Source: Artemia franciscana (Eukaryota; Arthropoda; Branchiopoda; Anostraca; Artemiidae). From it: DNA of 64,000 nt. How positions within the stretch are numbered: the stretch's first letter is position 1; each line of letters opens with the position of its first letter. The stretch is taken from assembly GCF_032884065.1 (NCBI RefSeq), contig NC_088880.1, forward strand, positions 23,684,715-23,748,714. The letters are read 5' to 3'. Position numbers and translations under genes: made by a program. The notes below the pieces were generated by a model. The model was not told where the DNA came from. It saw only the letters and a program-made list of their open reading frames with translations, and searched no databases. Of the stretch, positions 12,300 through 22,972 are shown one piece after another.

Positions 12300-12903
12300 C
12301 CCCTCCCCGGGGACTGTGGGGGATTAAGTCGTCCCGAAAGACATAATTATTAGGTTTTTCGACTATGCTGAACGAAAATGACTATAATTTTGATCCGGTT
12401 TTTGGTAAACATGAGCGTGGGAGGGGGCCTAGGTGCGCTCCATTTTTTTGTCACTTAAAAAGAGCATTAGAACTTTTAATTTCCATTAAAATGAGCCCTC
12501 TCACGACATTCAAGGGCGATTGGATCGATACGATCAACCTGAAAAAATACACGCTTCGGGGATCTGTCTTCTGGCAAAAAATACAAAATTCAACATTTTT
12601 GTAGATAGGAGCTTGAAACTTCTACAGCAGGGTTATCTGATACGCTGAATCTGATGGTGTGATTTTCGTTAAGATTATATGACTTTTAATGGATGTCTTT
12701 CTCTATTTTCTAAACTAAGGCAAATTTTATAAGGTTTGCAACTTTTTATGAGTAAGACTAAACTTCATGAAACTTCTATATTTAAAATAATCATAAAAAC
12801 AAAATACTTTTAATGTAGCTATTGTTATCAAAATTCCATTTCTTAGGGTTTTGGTTACTATTGAGCCGGGTCACTCCTTACTACAGTTTGTTACCACGAA
12901 CTG
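12300..12903 (+). repeat. HER dispersed repeat, 3' portion
   Basis: It spans from the ccccgggg/actgtggggg segment to the terminal hairpin at 12884-12903, followed by TT. The 5' two-thirds are absent because the palindrome arm starts here. The mirror copy at 27015-28561 retains them. Confidence 0.85.
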
Positions 12904-13176
12904 TTCTATTCACTGCTTGTGTCCTCAAAGGGTGAGTATCGACAGGGATTGAGGGTAGCAAAACATATAAAGGAGGTCATCACAGTTTTTGAAAACCTTT
13001 GCCTGGTGGATAGCATACACGGTCACAAAAAAGAAAAAAAACGAAAACTATAACACAATAGCTAATACTTCCTGAGATTGGGCTTTAAAACTTAGAAGCT
13101 TTATAACAAATGTTACGTTATGAATTAAACTAAATTATTTTTTTTCTTTGAGATATTTATATAGCCATTATGCATT

Positions 13177-14584
13177 ATGCATCCCATTAGCCTAGGGACT
13201 CAAAAACTATCTCTCTTATTATTTGCAGATGATATTGCTTTAGTGGCTAATAAACCGTAAGATCTACAGACTCTTTTGAATCTCATAGAAGAATATTTGC
13301 AGATTCAAAATTAAGGCTGAATACTGAAAAGAGCGAAGTTGTTATTTTTAAAAAAAGGAGGGTTGGGGGCGATGAAAAATACACATTTAAATTTAATAAT
13401 AAGGAACTATTTATAAGTAAAGGAATAAAATATTTAGGCTTTATCTTATCGGATAATGGAAGCCTAAGGAGTCATGTTGATGAAATAATTAAGAGAGGTA
13501 GGGTGGCCATGTCAGCAATATTTAGAAACCCGACGATAATGGGGATTAAAAACCTAAAACTGCATAAAAGAATATTTAACACAAAAATTTTACCCGTGAT
13601 AGAATATGGAGCAGAAATATGGGGTGGAGAAACGGTGCAGCAACTGGAGTCCCTTCAGCTCCAGTATTATAAAAGAGTGTTTGGTCTACATCAGACAACT
13701 CATTCACAGATTCTGAAAGGTGATATGGGCCTGTTTTCTTTAAAGCTACGTAGGTATATTTTAATGCTTAGATTCTGGTCGAAGTTAACTAAGAGTAATG
13801 AAGATAGACTAGTAAGAGCGGCATATTAAGAGATGTTGAAATGTGGTTTAAAGACCTCGTGGCCATCCCAAATTAAATCATTACTAGAAAAGGTAGGAAT
13901 GCCTTATTTATGGAATAATGGTCTTTGCTCTAGTGATGTACCAACAAATTTAGAAAGCCAGGTACGATTTATATTAGAGAGTCGGGAAATTCAGCATTGG
14001 CAAGGGCTGGTTTTAGATTCTACAACCCTACAACATTATAATCAGGCAAAACCTAGTTTTGGAGAGGAAGTTTATTTTAAATTTAATTTACCGGCTATGA
14101 TTCTACGTCGTTGGATTCAGCTTAGGGCGAATTGTCTTCCAATCCAGAACAGGCAAAAAACTTTCGACAAAAATAAAATGATAGTTGGTCCTGATAGGCG
14201 GTATGTTTGTCCCCTTTGTAATGATGATGATGAAGACTTGGATCATTTTCTCCGGAAATGCCCGGTGCTCTTGGATTTACGGGAAATTTATTTGCATGAC
14301 ATTAATTTGATGCTTCCGGGTATTCTACAAAATAGTAACCCAACCACAATATTTCGAGTGGGAGTATACATAGATAAATCCTTAATAAGAAGAAAAAGTT
14401 TTATATGACTATTTTCTTTTGTTGATAGATTAGGCACTTTTTGTGTTGAATTCTATTTTTTGTGCGTGTTTGTAATTCGTACTGTTGTTAATTTCCTTGC
14501 TTGTTTGTTATTTATTTATATTTTTGTGTGTATATGGCCCATGGTTTTTTTAAATACACCTATCTATCTATCTATCTATCTATG
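13177..14584 (+). pseudogene. LINE RT C-terminal half (left arm copy)
   Basis: It opens with MHPISLGTQKLSLLLFADDI, where FADD is the RT catalytic box. It continues with the thumb/connection segment (KYLGFILSDNGSLRSHVDEI, YGAEIWG) and a C-terminal CCHC motif (C126, C129, H138, C143 of the last frame). Defects seen are a stop after VANKP, a frame change near 13310 and a TAA at 13827-13829. The 3' end is marked by six TATC units at 14560-14584. The endonuclease and N-terminal RT are missing, typical of 5' truncation. The clade is uncertain. Confidence 0.9.
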
Positions 14585-14757
14585 CATGAAGCTGGAAATC
14601 TAATTAAATTGGATTACTTCTCGACTACAATCGACTTCAATCGATCAGACTATGGAAAAGGGTATGTGTTAAGGAGAAGCGCAAGTTTCAAGCCGGAATA
14701 AGGGCGATTGAAACGATTGGGCCTAATCAGGCTCCGCGTTTGAAAGGGCCCCGTGCG

Positions 14758-15061
14758 ACCATCAAAATAAAAAATTGATTTTCAAAATTATAAAATGTTC
14801 TTAACAATTTCAGCAAGCGTTGCTTCTGGAGAGAGATCACTATCCAGGTTAAAACCAATTAAAAAAATAATATCAATAATAAATTTGGATAGACTAAATA
14901 GTTTAACAATCATGTTGAATGAAAGTGAAGACACGAGTAAAATAGACTCTAAAACTATTTTAGAAGCATTTGCTGAACAAAACTTTAAAAATATGTTAAT
15001 CCATGTGCCCATATTTGGTGATGTAAGTTTCAAAGAGCATTTTCAGCATGACATAAATTAA
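14758..15061 (+). pseudogene. hAT transposase C-terminal dimerisation fragment (left arm)
   Basis: The 88-codon frame MFLTISASVASGERSLSRLK plus IKKIISIINLDRLNSLTIML matches the hAT C-terminal dimerisation signature (ASxERSFSxLKxIKxxxRxxMxxxRLxxLxxI). A pyrimidine-poor 'ttaacaatttcag' precedes it and could be a former splice acceptor. The catalytic domain is absent. The mirror copy at 24857-25160 differs at six residues. Confidence 0.8.
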
Positions 15062-15074
15062 TGTTAACACAAAA

Positions 15075-15660
15075 TGAGTACAAAAAAGAACAAAAGAGGA
15101 CAAAACCGTAAGATAAAAATGGACAAACTGGACCATCAAATAAGACAAAATCAAGATGACGACCTGAGAAACGTAAATGTACTATGGGTGATCCATTAAA
15201 AGAGACAAAAACAAACCAAGCAACTAAACCAAAAGGCACTGAAATAATGTCTGAAGCAAGGATTAACGAATATAAAGATCAAAGAGATGTGTAGTTAAAA
15301 TATTAGCGAAAACTGACAATTAGAACAAGTCAAAAAAGAATATAAAGAATATAGAAATATGCATTTAAACGATAAATTGCAGCAAGAATCACAACGACTC
15401 AAAAACGAAAGGAAAGAACAAATGAAGAACAATATGCGCTTACAAGACATGTGACAATGCGGATCAGAACAAATAAAAATAAAATTGAAGAACAGAGAAA
15501 TGTGTGGTTAGAAGATATACGACCGAGAGAACAAAGAAGTATGCAGTTAGGAGATATTCGAAAGCGAGAATTATAAGCAACAGCAGGAATCTGAACTTCC
15601 CAAAGATCAACGTGAAGAACAAAGAATTGTAGGATTAGCAGACAGCTGTTAATGGACAGC
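15075..15660 (+). pseudogene. Degraded coiled-coil coding region, possibly Helitron N-terminal (left arm)
   Basis: Broken plus-strand frames give MSTKKNKRGQNRKIKMDK, LQQESQRLKNERKEQMKNN and QESELPKDQREEQRIVGLAD. They are rich in K, E, Q and R with heptad-like spacing. Repeated 'ExxxxRxxRLxDxR' phrases of this kind occur ahead of the Rep domain in many arthropod Helitron proteins, but composition alone is weak evidence. Many stops interrupt it. The opposite-strand 113-codon frame at 15399-15740 is taken as a shadow. Confidence 0.35.
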
Positions 15661-15828
15661 GAGAACCAGAACGAGTTAAAAATGAAAGTGTAGAAGAAAA
15701 AAGGATACTTGTGTCCATAACGGTACACACTACAGAACAACGCGGTTTTATCTGTCTGTATTAAGAGACAATAAGCTTACGCTCGGTGGAAAACAAGTAA
15801 TGGTTGACAGAATACATTGGACTTTAAT

Positions 15829-15969
15829 AATTTGGGCTATATGTTTTCACATTAAGGGGGCGGAGGTAAAGTACTTGAACTGCGTGATTAGAAAAAAATT
15901 TTTACTTGATGCAGACCTGCTATATTTTACCTCCCCCCCCCCTAATGTGTAAAAATATAGCCTAAATTT
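15829..15969. mobile_element. MITE, about 140 bp (left arm)
   Basis: Terminal inverted repeats of about 45 bp face each other. The left starts AATTTGGGCTATATG and runs to GGAGGTAAAGTA; the right is the inverse, ending ATAGCCTAAATT. The central 45 bp are unpaired. No transposase is present and the superfamily is unclear. Confidence 0.7.
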
Positions 15970-16051
15970 GTTTGTAAAGTATTATTTTTCATTATATTTT
16001 CGAATATTTCATTAGGATTGACCCGATTTCTCTTCTTGAGCATGTATCATT

Positions 16052-16394
16052 ATGAACCCAAGTACCGAAAAAAAATATTATGTACGAAGAATAGCTCCAT
16101 CACAATCTTTAATGCCAACAAATTGTGACATAAAATCCAGTAAAAACTTAAAAAGATGCTGTAAACTACGCAAGTATTATTTACAATTCATTGGGACGGC
16201 TTCAACGCTTCAACTCTGTATTTATTCACTATGGAGTCCTCTATTATCCCACAGGAAAAGTAACCAAACAAGATGATTTACTTGGGGGCTGCTACCTGCT
16301 TGGTCGAATTGCACTCCTGCATCAACAATTTCTAAATGAATTTGTTTGGTCTGTTATAGGACATCACTTGCTCTCTGAGGAGTTCCACAAATAA
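16052..16394 (+). other. Unrecognised overlapping short frames (left arm)
   Basis: Two overlapping plus-strand frames of 74 and 67 codons are preserved identically in the right arm (23524-23866). Base composition is slightly richer in GC than its surroundings. I recognise no domain. Preservation is explained by the recent palindrome and does not argue for function. Confidence 0.3.
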
Positions 16395-16399
16395 ATACG

Positions 16400-16612
16400 A
16401 AACTGGAACTCGTGTCTTGCTTTAGCCTCATTCAACGTAAGCGATGATCAACAAAAATAATCGTAAATTCTGGAACTCATGTCTTGCTTTAGCCTCATTC
16501 AACGTAAGCGATGACCTAGCCAAAAATAGTCGTAAGATCTGGAGCTCATGTCTTGCTTTAGCCTCATTCAACGCAAGCGATGACCAAACCAAAAATAGTC
16601 GTAAATAATTTC
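16400..16612. repeat. ~72-bp tandem repeat, three copies (left arm)
   Basis: The phrase 'tcttgctttagcctcattca' recurs three times at about 72-bp spacing, each followed by 'gcgatga'. Because the unit is a multiple of three, one frame repeats SCLALASFN.SDD with KNSRK linkers. This could be a coding repeat or a coincidence of the unit length. Confidence 0.75.
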
Positions 16613-16914
16613 AGCTTTAAAATAACTGGACAACTGATCCCAAAACCAATTTAGAAGCAAACCTATCAAAGACCCCCGAAGGTGATTTTGAACCCTATTC
16701 ATATAGCCAAATGTACTTTTTAAATCCCAATGGTGATGTTAAAGAACACCTTTCTCATCTTTTAAATTATTAGATGTATATATTTGCTTAAAAATTTAAT
16801 ATATAGAGGGGGACCCTAACAAAATTTCAATCATGTCCAATTCTGCAACTACAGAAGAGAGAATAATGAGGACTTCTTTCCCAAGACAGTGAATCAACAA
16901 AACCTCTTTGAATA

Positions 16915-16945
16915 TTTCGGCCCTATATCTAAGGGTCGTCTTCAG
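16915..16945 (-). ncRNA. Hammerhead-ribozyme-like motif (left arm)
   Basis: The minus strand reads CTGAAGA, a CCCT...AGGG hairpin, then CGAAA. This matches the CUGANGA - stem II - GAAA order of hammerhead ribozymes, which Penelope-like elements are known to carry. The first stem II pair is mismatched and stems I and III are short, so activity is doubtful. Confidence 0.35.
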
Positions 16946-17060
16946 CAAAGAAAATAATAAACAATAAAACACTTACAATAAAAGTTTTTGGTTAAAAATC
17001 CATTCTTTTTTTTAAGATAGCCTTGGCATCATTACTTCTTAACGAATTAAATAAAAAAAA

Positions 17061-18754
17061 CAAGTTTTTTCAACTGAAAGTAAGGAGTGACATCAAAACT
17101 TAAAACGCACAGAAATTACTTCGTATATGAAAGAGGCTGCTTCCTCATCAACGCCCCGCTCTTTACGCTAAAGTTTGACTCTTTCTCTCAATTCTTCTTT
17201 CTAAAACAGTAAAAAACTTTAGCGTAAAGAGCGGGGCGTTGATGAGGAAGCAGCCTCTTTCATATACGAAGTAATTTCTGTGCGTTTTAAGTTTTGATGT
17301 CACTCCTTACTTTCAGTTGAAAAAACTTGTTTTTTTTATTTAATTTCTGAACGTTTTTGAATCAATGCATGTTTTGATTTTGGCTCTCCGCAGAGGAATA
17401 ATCAAAACGAAATTTGCATATTTTTTTTTGGCTCAATGACTTTCTCATAATTTTGATCGAATGATTTTGAGAAAAAAAGAGCGGGGGACGAAGCCTAGTT
17501 GCCCCCCGATTTTTTGGTTAATTAAAAAGGCAACTAGAACTTTTAATTTTTTACGAATCTTTTTATTGGTAAAAGATTTACGTAACTTATAAATTAGCTT
17601 ACGTAAAGAACTTTTGTATTCTCATGTTTTTATTACATATATGAGGGGATTCGCCCCATCGTCAGTACCTCGCTCTTTACACTAAAGCTTAAATTTTATC
17701 CCAATTCATTAAGAATGACCCCCTAAATCACAAAATTCGTAGAATAAGTAGTTGAAATTACCGAAAATACTTTAGCGTAAAGAGCGAGGTATTAGAAGGA
17801 GGTGAGCCCCTCATATGGGTAATAATTTCTGTTTGTTTTAAGTTTTATTGCTGTTCCTTACTTCCAGCTGAAAAAGCTTTTTCACTTTTTTTTTTAATTG
17901 TTTTTTTTTTAAATAATGCTAGTAAATCCTGCTCTCCCTTCATGGAAATTTTCTTCTCCCATTACAAATTCTCGAAGGAAAGTTCCCCCAGCATATCCCC
18001 CTCTTCTCAACCCCTCCCCCAAACCAAAAAAATCCTCCTGAAAACGCCTGTATACTTCCCAATAACCATTACTATATGTAAGCACAGGTCAAAGTTTGTA
18101 ACTTGTTGCCCCTCCCACGGGGACTGTGGGGGAGTAAGTCGTCCCCAAAGACATAGTTATAAGGTTTTTCGACTACGCTGAATAAAATGGCTATCTCAGA
18201 ATTTTGATCCGTTGACTTTGGGAAAATAATTAGCGTGGGAGGGGGCCTAGGTGCCCTCCAATTTTTTTGGTCACTTAAAAAGGGCACTAGAACTTTTCAT
18301 TTCCGTTAGAATGAGCCCTCTTGCAAGATTCTAGGACAACTGGGTCGATACGATCACCCCTGGGGAAAAAAAAACACAAAAAAACAAAAAAACAAATAAA
18401 CACGCATCCGTGATCTGCCTTCTGGCAAAAAATGCAAAATTCCACATTTTTGTAGATAGGAGCTCGAAACTTCTACAGTAGGGTTCTCTGATACGCTGAA
18501 TCTGATGGTGTGATTTTCGTTAAGATTCTATGACTTTTAGGGGGCGTTTCCCCCTATTTTCTAAAATAACGCAAATTTTCTCAGGCTCGTAACTTTTGAT
18601 GGGTAAGACTAAACTTGATGAAACTTATATATTTAAAACCAGCATTAAAATGCGATTCTTTTGATGTAGCTATTGGTATCAAAATTCCATTTTTTAGAGT
18701 TTTGGTTACTATTGAGCCGGGTCGCTCCTTACTACAGTTCGTTACCACGAACTG
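17061..18754 (+). repeat. HER dispersed repeat, complete reference copy (left arm)
   Basis: In order it holds: a 270-bp near-perfect foldback (17061-17331) starting CAAGTTTTTTCAACTGAAAG; a ttctagttgcc/gggcaactag module; a second foldback around the 'gcgtaaagagcgaggta' motif (17640-17830); a third module with 'ccaaagacatagttataagg' and 'gggccctaggtgccctcc'-like text; the 'cgcatccgtgatctg' segment; and finally the GTCGCTCCTTACTA inverse repeat and the 20-bp hairpin at 18735-18754, followed by TT. No protein is encoded. Confidence 0.85.
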
Positions 18755-18836
18755 TTTGAAAGTTCAGCCAAGATTGTGTGATAAAAGCTAAAATTTTACA
18801 AGCTAAAAAAGTTCATTCATTGAACTAACAGTATTT

Positions 18837-19228
18837 ATTAAAAATTGGAATAATTTCTTATTGCGATATTTGCCTTCTCTGCAGCTAATCTTGTAGTTCT
18901 TTTGGGATTGGGCTTGTTTTTATTCCTTCCTATTTATGTTTTATTTTGAATTAGATTATTTTCTTTAATTAATTTTGTGTACATAGGGTTGATTGTGTAT
19001 TCACCCAAGTCTCTATTTAGGGATGTATTATTATTTAAGTTTCGTTTGATTGCGATTGCCTCGCGGACAGTCTGTTTGATTCCTAGGTCATTGTTAATTA
19101 GAATTGTTTCGTCAAATAGAACATAATGGTTTGGATTTAAAAAAATACGATTGCTTAAAGCTGAATCGAAAGATATTGAGTTATTTTTAGATTTTAATGC
19201 TTTTTCAATACTTTCTTTGTGTTGCTGT
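18837..19228 (-). pseudogene. Penelope-like element, C-terminal tail, piece 1
   Basis: The minus-strand frame reads LQQHKESIEKALKSKNNSIS and, further on, REAIAIKRNLNNN and LNRDLGEYTINPMYTKL. This is the end of a Penelope-like GIY-YIG protein (RLxxH, then REAIxIxK...LNRDxG). It is a fragment placed back to back with the next piece. Confidence 0.8.
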
Positions 19229-19570
19229 AAATCCCAAATGCACAATTTACCTACCTTATATTCCCATAATTACTTCAAAACTGAAAAAAGTTTGTTTAAA
19301 AACAATTTACGTGTTGTATTCACAAGTAATTTAAGTATAATGAGTCTTCTCAATTCTGGTAAGGATAAAACCCCAGTTACTCGTCTAAGAGGGGTGTATC
19401 AAATACCATGCAGTTGTGGAAATTATTACATTGGTCGAACCCACCAAAACTTAGGAACAAGATTACAGCAACACAAAGAAAGTATTGAAAAAACATTAAA
19501 ATATAGAAATAACTCCATATCTTTCGATTAAGTTTTAAGCAATTATATTTTTGAAAATCCAAACCATTAA
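19229..19570 (+). pseudogene. Penelope-like element, GIY-YIG head, piece 2
   Basis: The plus-strand frame holds GVYQIPCSCGNYYIGRT and GTRLQQHKESI, which are the GIY-YIG catalytic block, the CxC cysteines and the conserved R/H. The piece begins at the same junction used by the central copy (atcccaaatgcac) and runs into the inverted tail that follows. Confidence 0.85.
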
Positions 19571-19843
19571 GTTCAATTAGATTATTTTCTGTAATATAGG
19601 GTTGATTGTGTATTCACCCAAGTCTCTATTTAAGGATGTATTATTATTTAAGTTTCGTTTTATTTCGATTGCCTCACAGACAGTATGTTTGATTCCTAGG
19701 TCATTGCTAATTAGAATTGTTTCGTCAAATAGAACTTAATGGTTTGGATTTTCAAAAATATAATTGCTTAAAACTTAATCGAAAGATATGGAGTTATTTC
19801 TAGATTTTAATGCTTTTTCAATACTTTCTTTGTGTTGCTGTAA
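19571..19843 (-). pseudogene. Penelope-like element, tail, piece 3
   Basis: A second inverted copy of the C-terminal tail, ending at the palindrome spacer. Pieces 1-2 and pieces 3-4 are direct repeats of about 610 bp, each consisting of an inverted tail plus a forward head. Confidence 0.8.
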
Positions 19844-20075
19844 ATCCCAAATGCACAATTTACCTACCTTATATTCCCATAATTACTTCAAAACTGAAAA
19901 AAGTTTGTTTAAAAACAATTTACGTGTTGTATTCACAAGTAATTTAAGTATAATGAGTCTTCTCAATTCTGGTAAGGATAAAACCCCAGTTACTCGTCTA
20001 AGAGGGGTGTATCAAATACCATGTAGTTGTGGAAATTATTACATTGGTCGAACCCACCAAAACTTAGGAACAAGA
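19844..20075 (+). repeat. Palindrome spacer (unpaired centre)
   Basis: 232 bp lie between the two arms. They are the only single-copy part of the palindrome and encode the GIY-YIG core in the plus orientation. The same sequence also appears within each arm (19229-19460 forward, 20459-20690 reverse). Confidence 0.9.
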
Positions 20076-20347
20076 TTACAGCAACACAAAGAAAGTATTG
20101 AAAAAGCATTAAAATCTAGAAATAACTCCATATCTTTCGATTAAGTTTTAAGCAATTATATTTTTGAAAATCCAAACCATTAAGTTCTATTTGACGAAAC
20201 AATTCTAATTAGCAATGACCTAGGAATCAAACATACTGTCTGTGAGGCAATCGAAATAAAACGAAACTTAAATAATAATACATCCTTAAATAGAGACTTG
20301 GGTGAATACACAATCAACCCTATATTACAGAAAATAATCTAATTGAA
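19844..20347 (+). pseudogene. Penelope-like element, head plus tail, central piece
   Basis: This is the longest stretch in natural order. It contains the GIY-YIG block (GVYQIPCSCGNYYIGRT), then RLQQHKESIEKALKSRNN, then the REAI-like/LNRDLGEYTINP tail. It is a broken remnant of the element's last ~165 codons and lacks the RT domain. Known biology of the family: RT plus GIY-YIG endonuclease, with frequent partial tandem or inverted copies. Confidence 0.85.
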
Positions 20348-20690
20348 CTTAATGGTTTGGATTTTCAAAAATATAATTGCTTAAAACTTAATCGAAAGAT
20401 ATGGAGTTATTTCTAGATTTTAATGCTTTTTCAATACTTTCTTTGTGTTGCTGTAATCTTGTTCCTAAGTTTTGGTGGGTTCGACCAATGTAATAATTTC
20501 CACAACTGCATGGTATTTGATACACCCCTCTTAGACGAGTAACTGGGGTTTTATCCTTACCAGAATTGAGAAGACTCATTATACTTAAATTACTTGTGAA
20601 TACAACACGTAAATTGTTTTTAAACAAACTTTTTTCAGTTTTGAAGTAATTATGGGAATATAAGGTAGGTAAATTGTGCATTTGGGATTT
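20348..20690 (-). pseudogene. Penelope-like element, GIY-YIG head, piece 5
   Basis: Mirror of piece 2 (19229-19570). It encodes GVYQIPCSCGNYYIGRT on the minus strand. Confidence 0.85.
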
Positions 20691-21082
20691 ACAGCAACAC
20701 AAAGAAAGTATTGAAAAAGCATTAAAATCTAAAAATAACTCAATATCTTTCGATTCAGCTTTAAGCAATCGTATTTTTTTAAATCCAAACCATTATGTTC
20801 TATTTGACGAAACAATTCTAATTAACAATGACCTAGGAATCAAACAGACTGTCCGCGAGGCAATCGCAATCAAACGAAACTTAAATAATAATACATCCCT
20901 AAATAGAGACTTGGGTGAATACACAATCAACCCTATGTACACAAAATTAATTAAAGAAAATAATCTAATTCAAAATAAAACATAAATAGGAAGGAATAAA
21001 AACAAGCCCAATCCCAAAAGAACTACAAGATTAGCTGCAGAGAAGGCAAATATTGCAATAAGAAATTATTCCAATTCTTAAT
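20691..21082 (+). pseudogene. Penelope-like element, C-terminal tail, piece 6
   Basis: Mirror of piece 1. It encodes LQQHKESIEKALKSKNNSIS, the LNRDLGEYTINP block and a basic end (NKNKPNPKRTTRL). Confidence 0.8.
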
Positions 21083-21163
21083 AAATACAGTTAATTCAAT
21101 GAATGAACCTTTTTAGCTTGTAAAATGTTAGCTTTTATCACACAGTCTTGGCTGAACTTTCAA

Positions 21164-22857
21164 ACAGTTCGTGGTAACGAACTGTAGTAAGGAGCGACCC
21201 GGCTCAATAGTAACCAAAACTCTAAAAAATGGAATTTTGATACCAATAGCTACATCAAAAGAATCGCATTTTAATGCTGGTTTTAAATATATAAGTTTCA
21301 TCAAGTTTAGTCTTACCCATCAAAAGTTACGAGCCTGAGAAAATTTGCGTTATTTTAGAAAATAGGGGGAAACGCCCCCTAAAAGTCATAGAATCTTAAC
21401 GAAAATCACACCATCAGATTCAGCGTATCAGAGAACCCTACTGTAGAAGTTTCGAGCTCCTATCTACAAAAATGTGGAATTTTGCATTTTTTGCCAGAAG
21501 GCAGATCACGGATGCGTGTTTATTTGTTTTTTTGTTTTTTTGTGTTTTTTTTTCCCCAGGGGTGATCGTATCGACCCAGTTGTCCTAGAATGTTGCAAGA
21601 GGGCTCATTCTAACGGAAATGAAAAGTTCTAGTGCCCTTTTTAAGTGACCAAAAAATTGGAGGGCACCTAGGCCCCCTCCCACGCTAATTATTTTCCCAA
21701 AGTCAACGGATCAAAATTCTGAGATAGCCATTTTATTCAGCGTAGTCGAAAAACCTTATAACTATGTCTTTGGGGACGACTTACTCCCCCACAGTCCCCG
21801 TGGGAGGGGCAACAAGTTACAAACTTTGACCTGTGCTTACATATAGTAATGGTTATTGGGAAGTATACAGGCGTTTTCAGGAGGATTTTTTTGGTTTGGG
21901 GGAGGGGTTGAGAAGAGGGGGATATGCTGGGGGAACTTTCCTTCGAGAATTTGTAATGGGAGAAGAAAATTTCCATGAAGGGAGAGCAGGATTTACTAGC
22001 ATTATTTAAAAAAAAAACAATTAAAAAAAAAAGTGAAAAAGCTTTTTCAGCTGGAAGTAAGGAACAGCAATAAAACTTAAAACAAACAGAAATTATTACC
22101 CATATGAGGGGCTCACCTCCTTCTAATACCTCGCTCTTTACGCTAAAGTATTTTCGGTAATTTCAACTACTTATTCTACGAATTTTGTGATTTAGGGGGT
22201 CATTCTTAATGAATTGGGATAAAATTTAAGCTTTAGTGTAAAGAGCGAGGTACTGACGATGGGGCGAATCCCCTCATATATGTAATAAAAACATGAGAAT
22301 ACAAAAGTTCTTTACGTAAGCTAATTTATAAGTTACGTAAATCTTTTACCAATAAAAAGATTCGTAAAAAATTAAAAGTTCTAGTTGCCTTTTTAATTAA
22401 CCAAAAAATCGGGGGGCAACTAGGCTTCGTCCCCCGCTCTTTTTTTCTCAAAATCATTCGATCAAAATTATGAGAAAGTCATTGAGCCAAAAAAAAATAT
22501 GCAAATTTCGTTTTGATTATTCCTCTGCGGAGAGCCAAAATCAAAACATGCATTGATTCAAAAACGTTCAGAAATTAAATAAAAAAAACAAGTTTTTTCA
22601 ACTGAAAGTAAGGAGTGACATCAAAACTTAAAACGCACAGAAATTACTTCGTATATGAAAGAGGCTGCTTCCTCATCAACGCCCCGCTCTTTACGCTAAA
22701 GTTTTTTACTGTTTTAGAAAGAAGAATTGAGAGAAAGAGTCAAACTTTAGCGTAAAGAGCGGGGCGTTGATGAGGAAGCAGCCTCTTTCATATACGAAGT
22801 AATTTCTGTGCGTTTTAAGTTTTGATGTCACTCCTTACTTTCAGTTGAAAAAACTTG
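21164..22857 (-). repeat. HER dispersed repeat, complete (right arm)
   Basis: Mirror of 17061-18754, with the hairpin at 21164-21183 and the 5' foldback at 22587-22857. The two are nearly identical. Confidence 0.85.
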
Positions 22858-22972
22858 TTTTTTTTATTTAATTCGTTAAGAAGTAATGATGCCAAGGCTA
22901 TCTTAAAAAAAAGAATGGATTTTTAACCAAAAACTTTTATTGTAAGTGTTTTATTGTTTATTATTTTCTTTG

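Larger units (their letters stand above)
12300..19843 (+). repeat. 15.3-kb palindrome, left arm
   Basis: This arm is the reverse complement of 20076-27626. Paired positions sum to 39917-39919 along the entire arm, so net indels are almost nil: 12884 pairs with 27034, 13503 with 26414, 16052 with 23866, 17942 with 21976, and 19843 with 20076. Its outer edge lies inside a HER repeat, truncated at 12300 here but continuing to 28561 on the other side. Mirrored ORFs of 108 and 191 codons encode identical proteins, while an 88-codon ORF differs at 6 residues. Confidence 0.95.

Noticed and set aside
15399-15740. 113-codon minus-strand frame, mirrored at 24178-24519
   Set aside because: Phe/Leu/Ser-rich shadow of a K/E/Q-rich plus-strand region; duplication by the palindrome explains its preservation.
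17942-18287. 79- and 71-codon frames inside HER, repeated in other copies
   Set aside because: They are not conserved as frames among HER copies at 7.3, 37.9, 43.2 and 51.9 kb.
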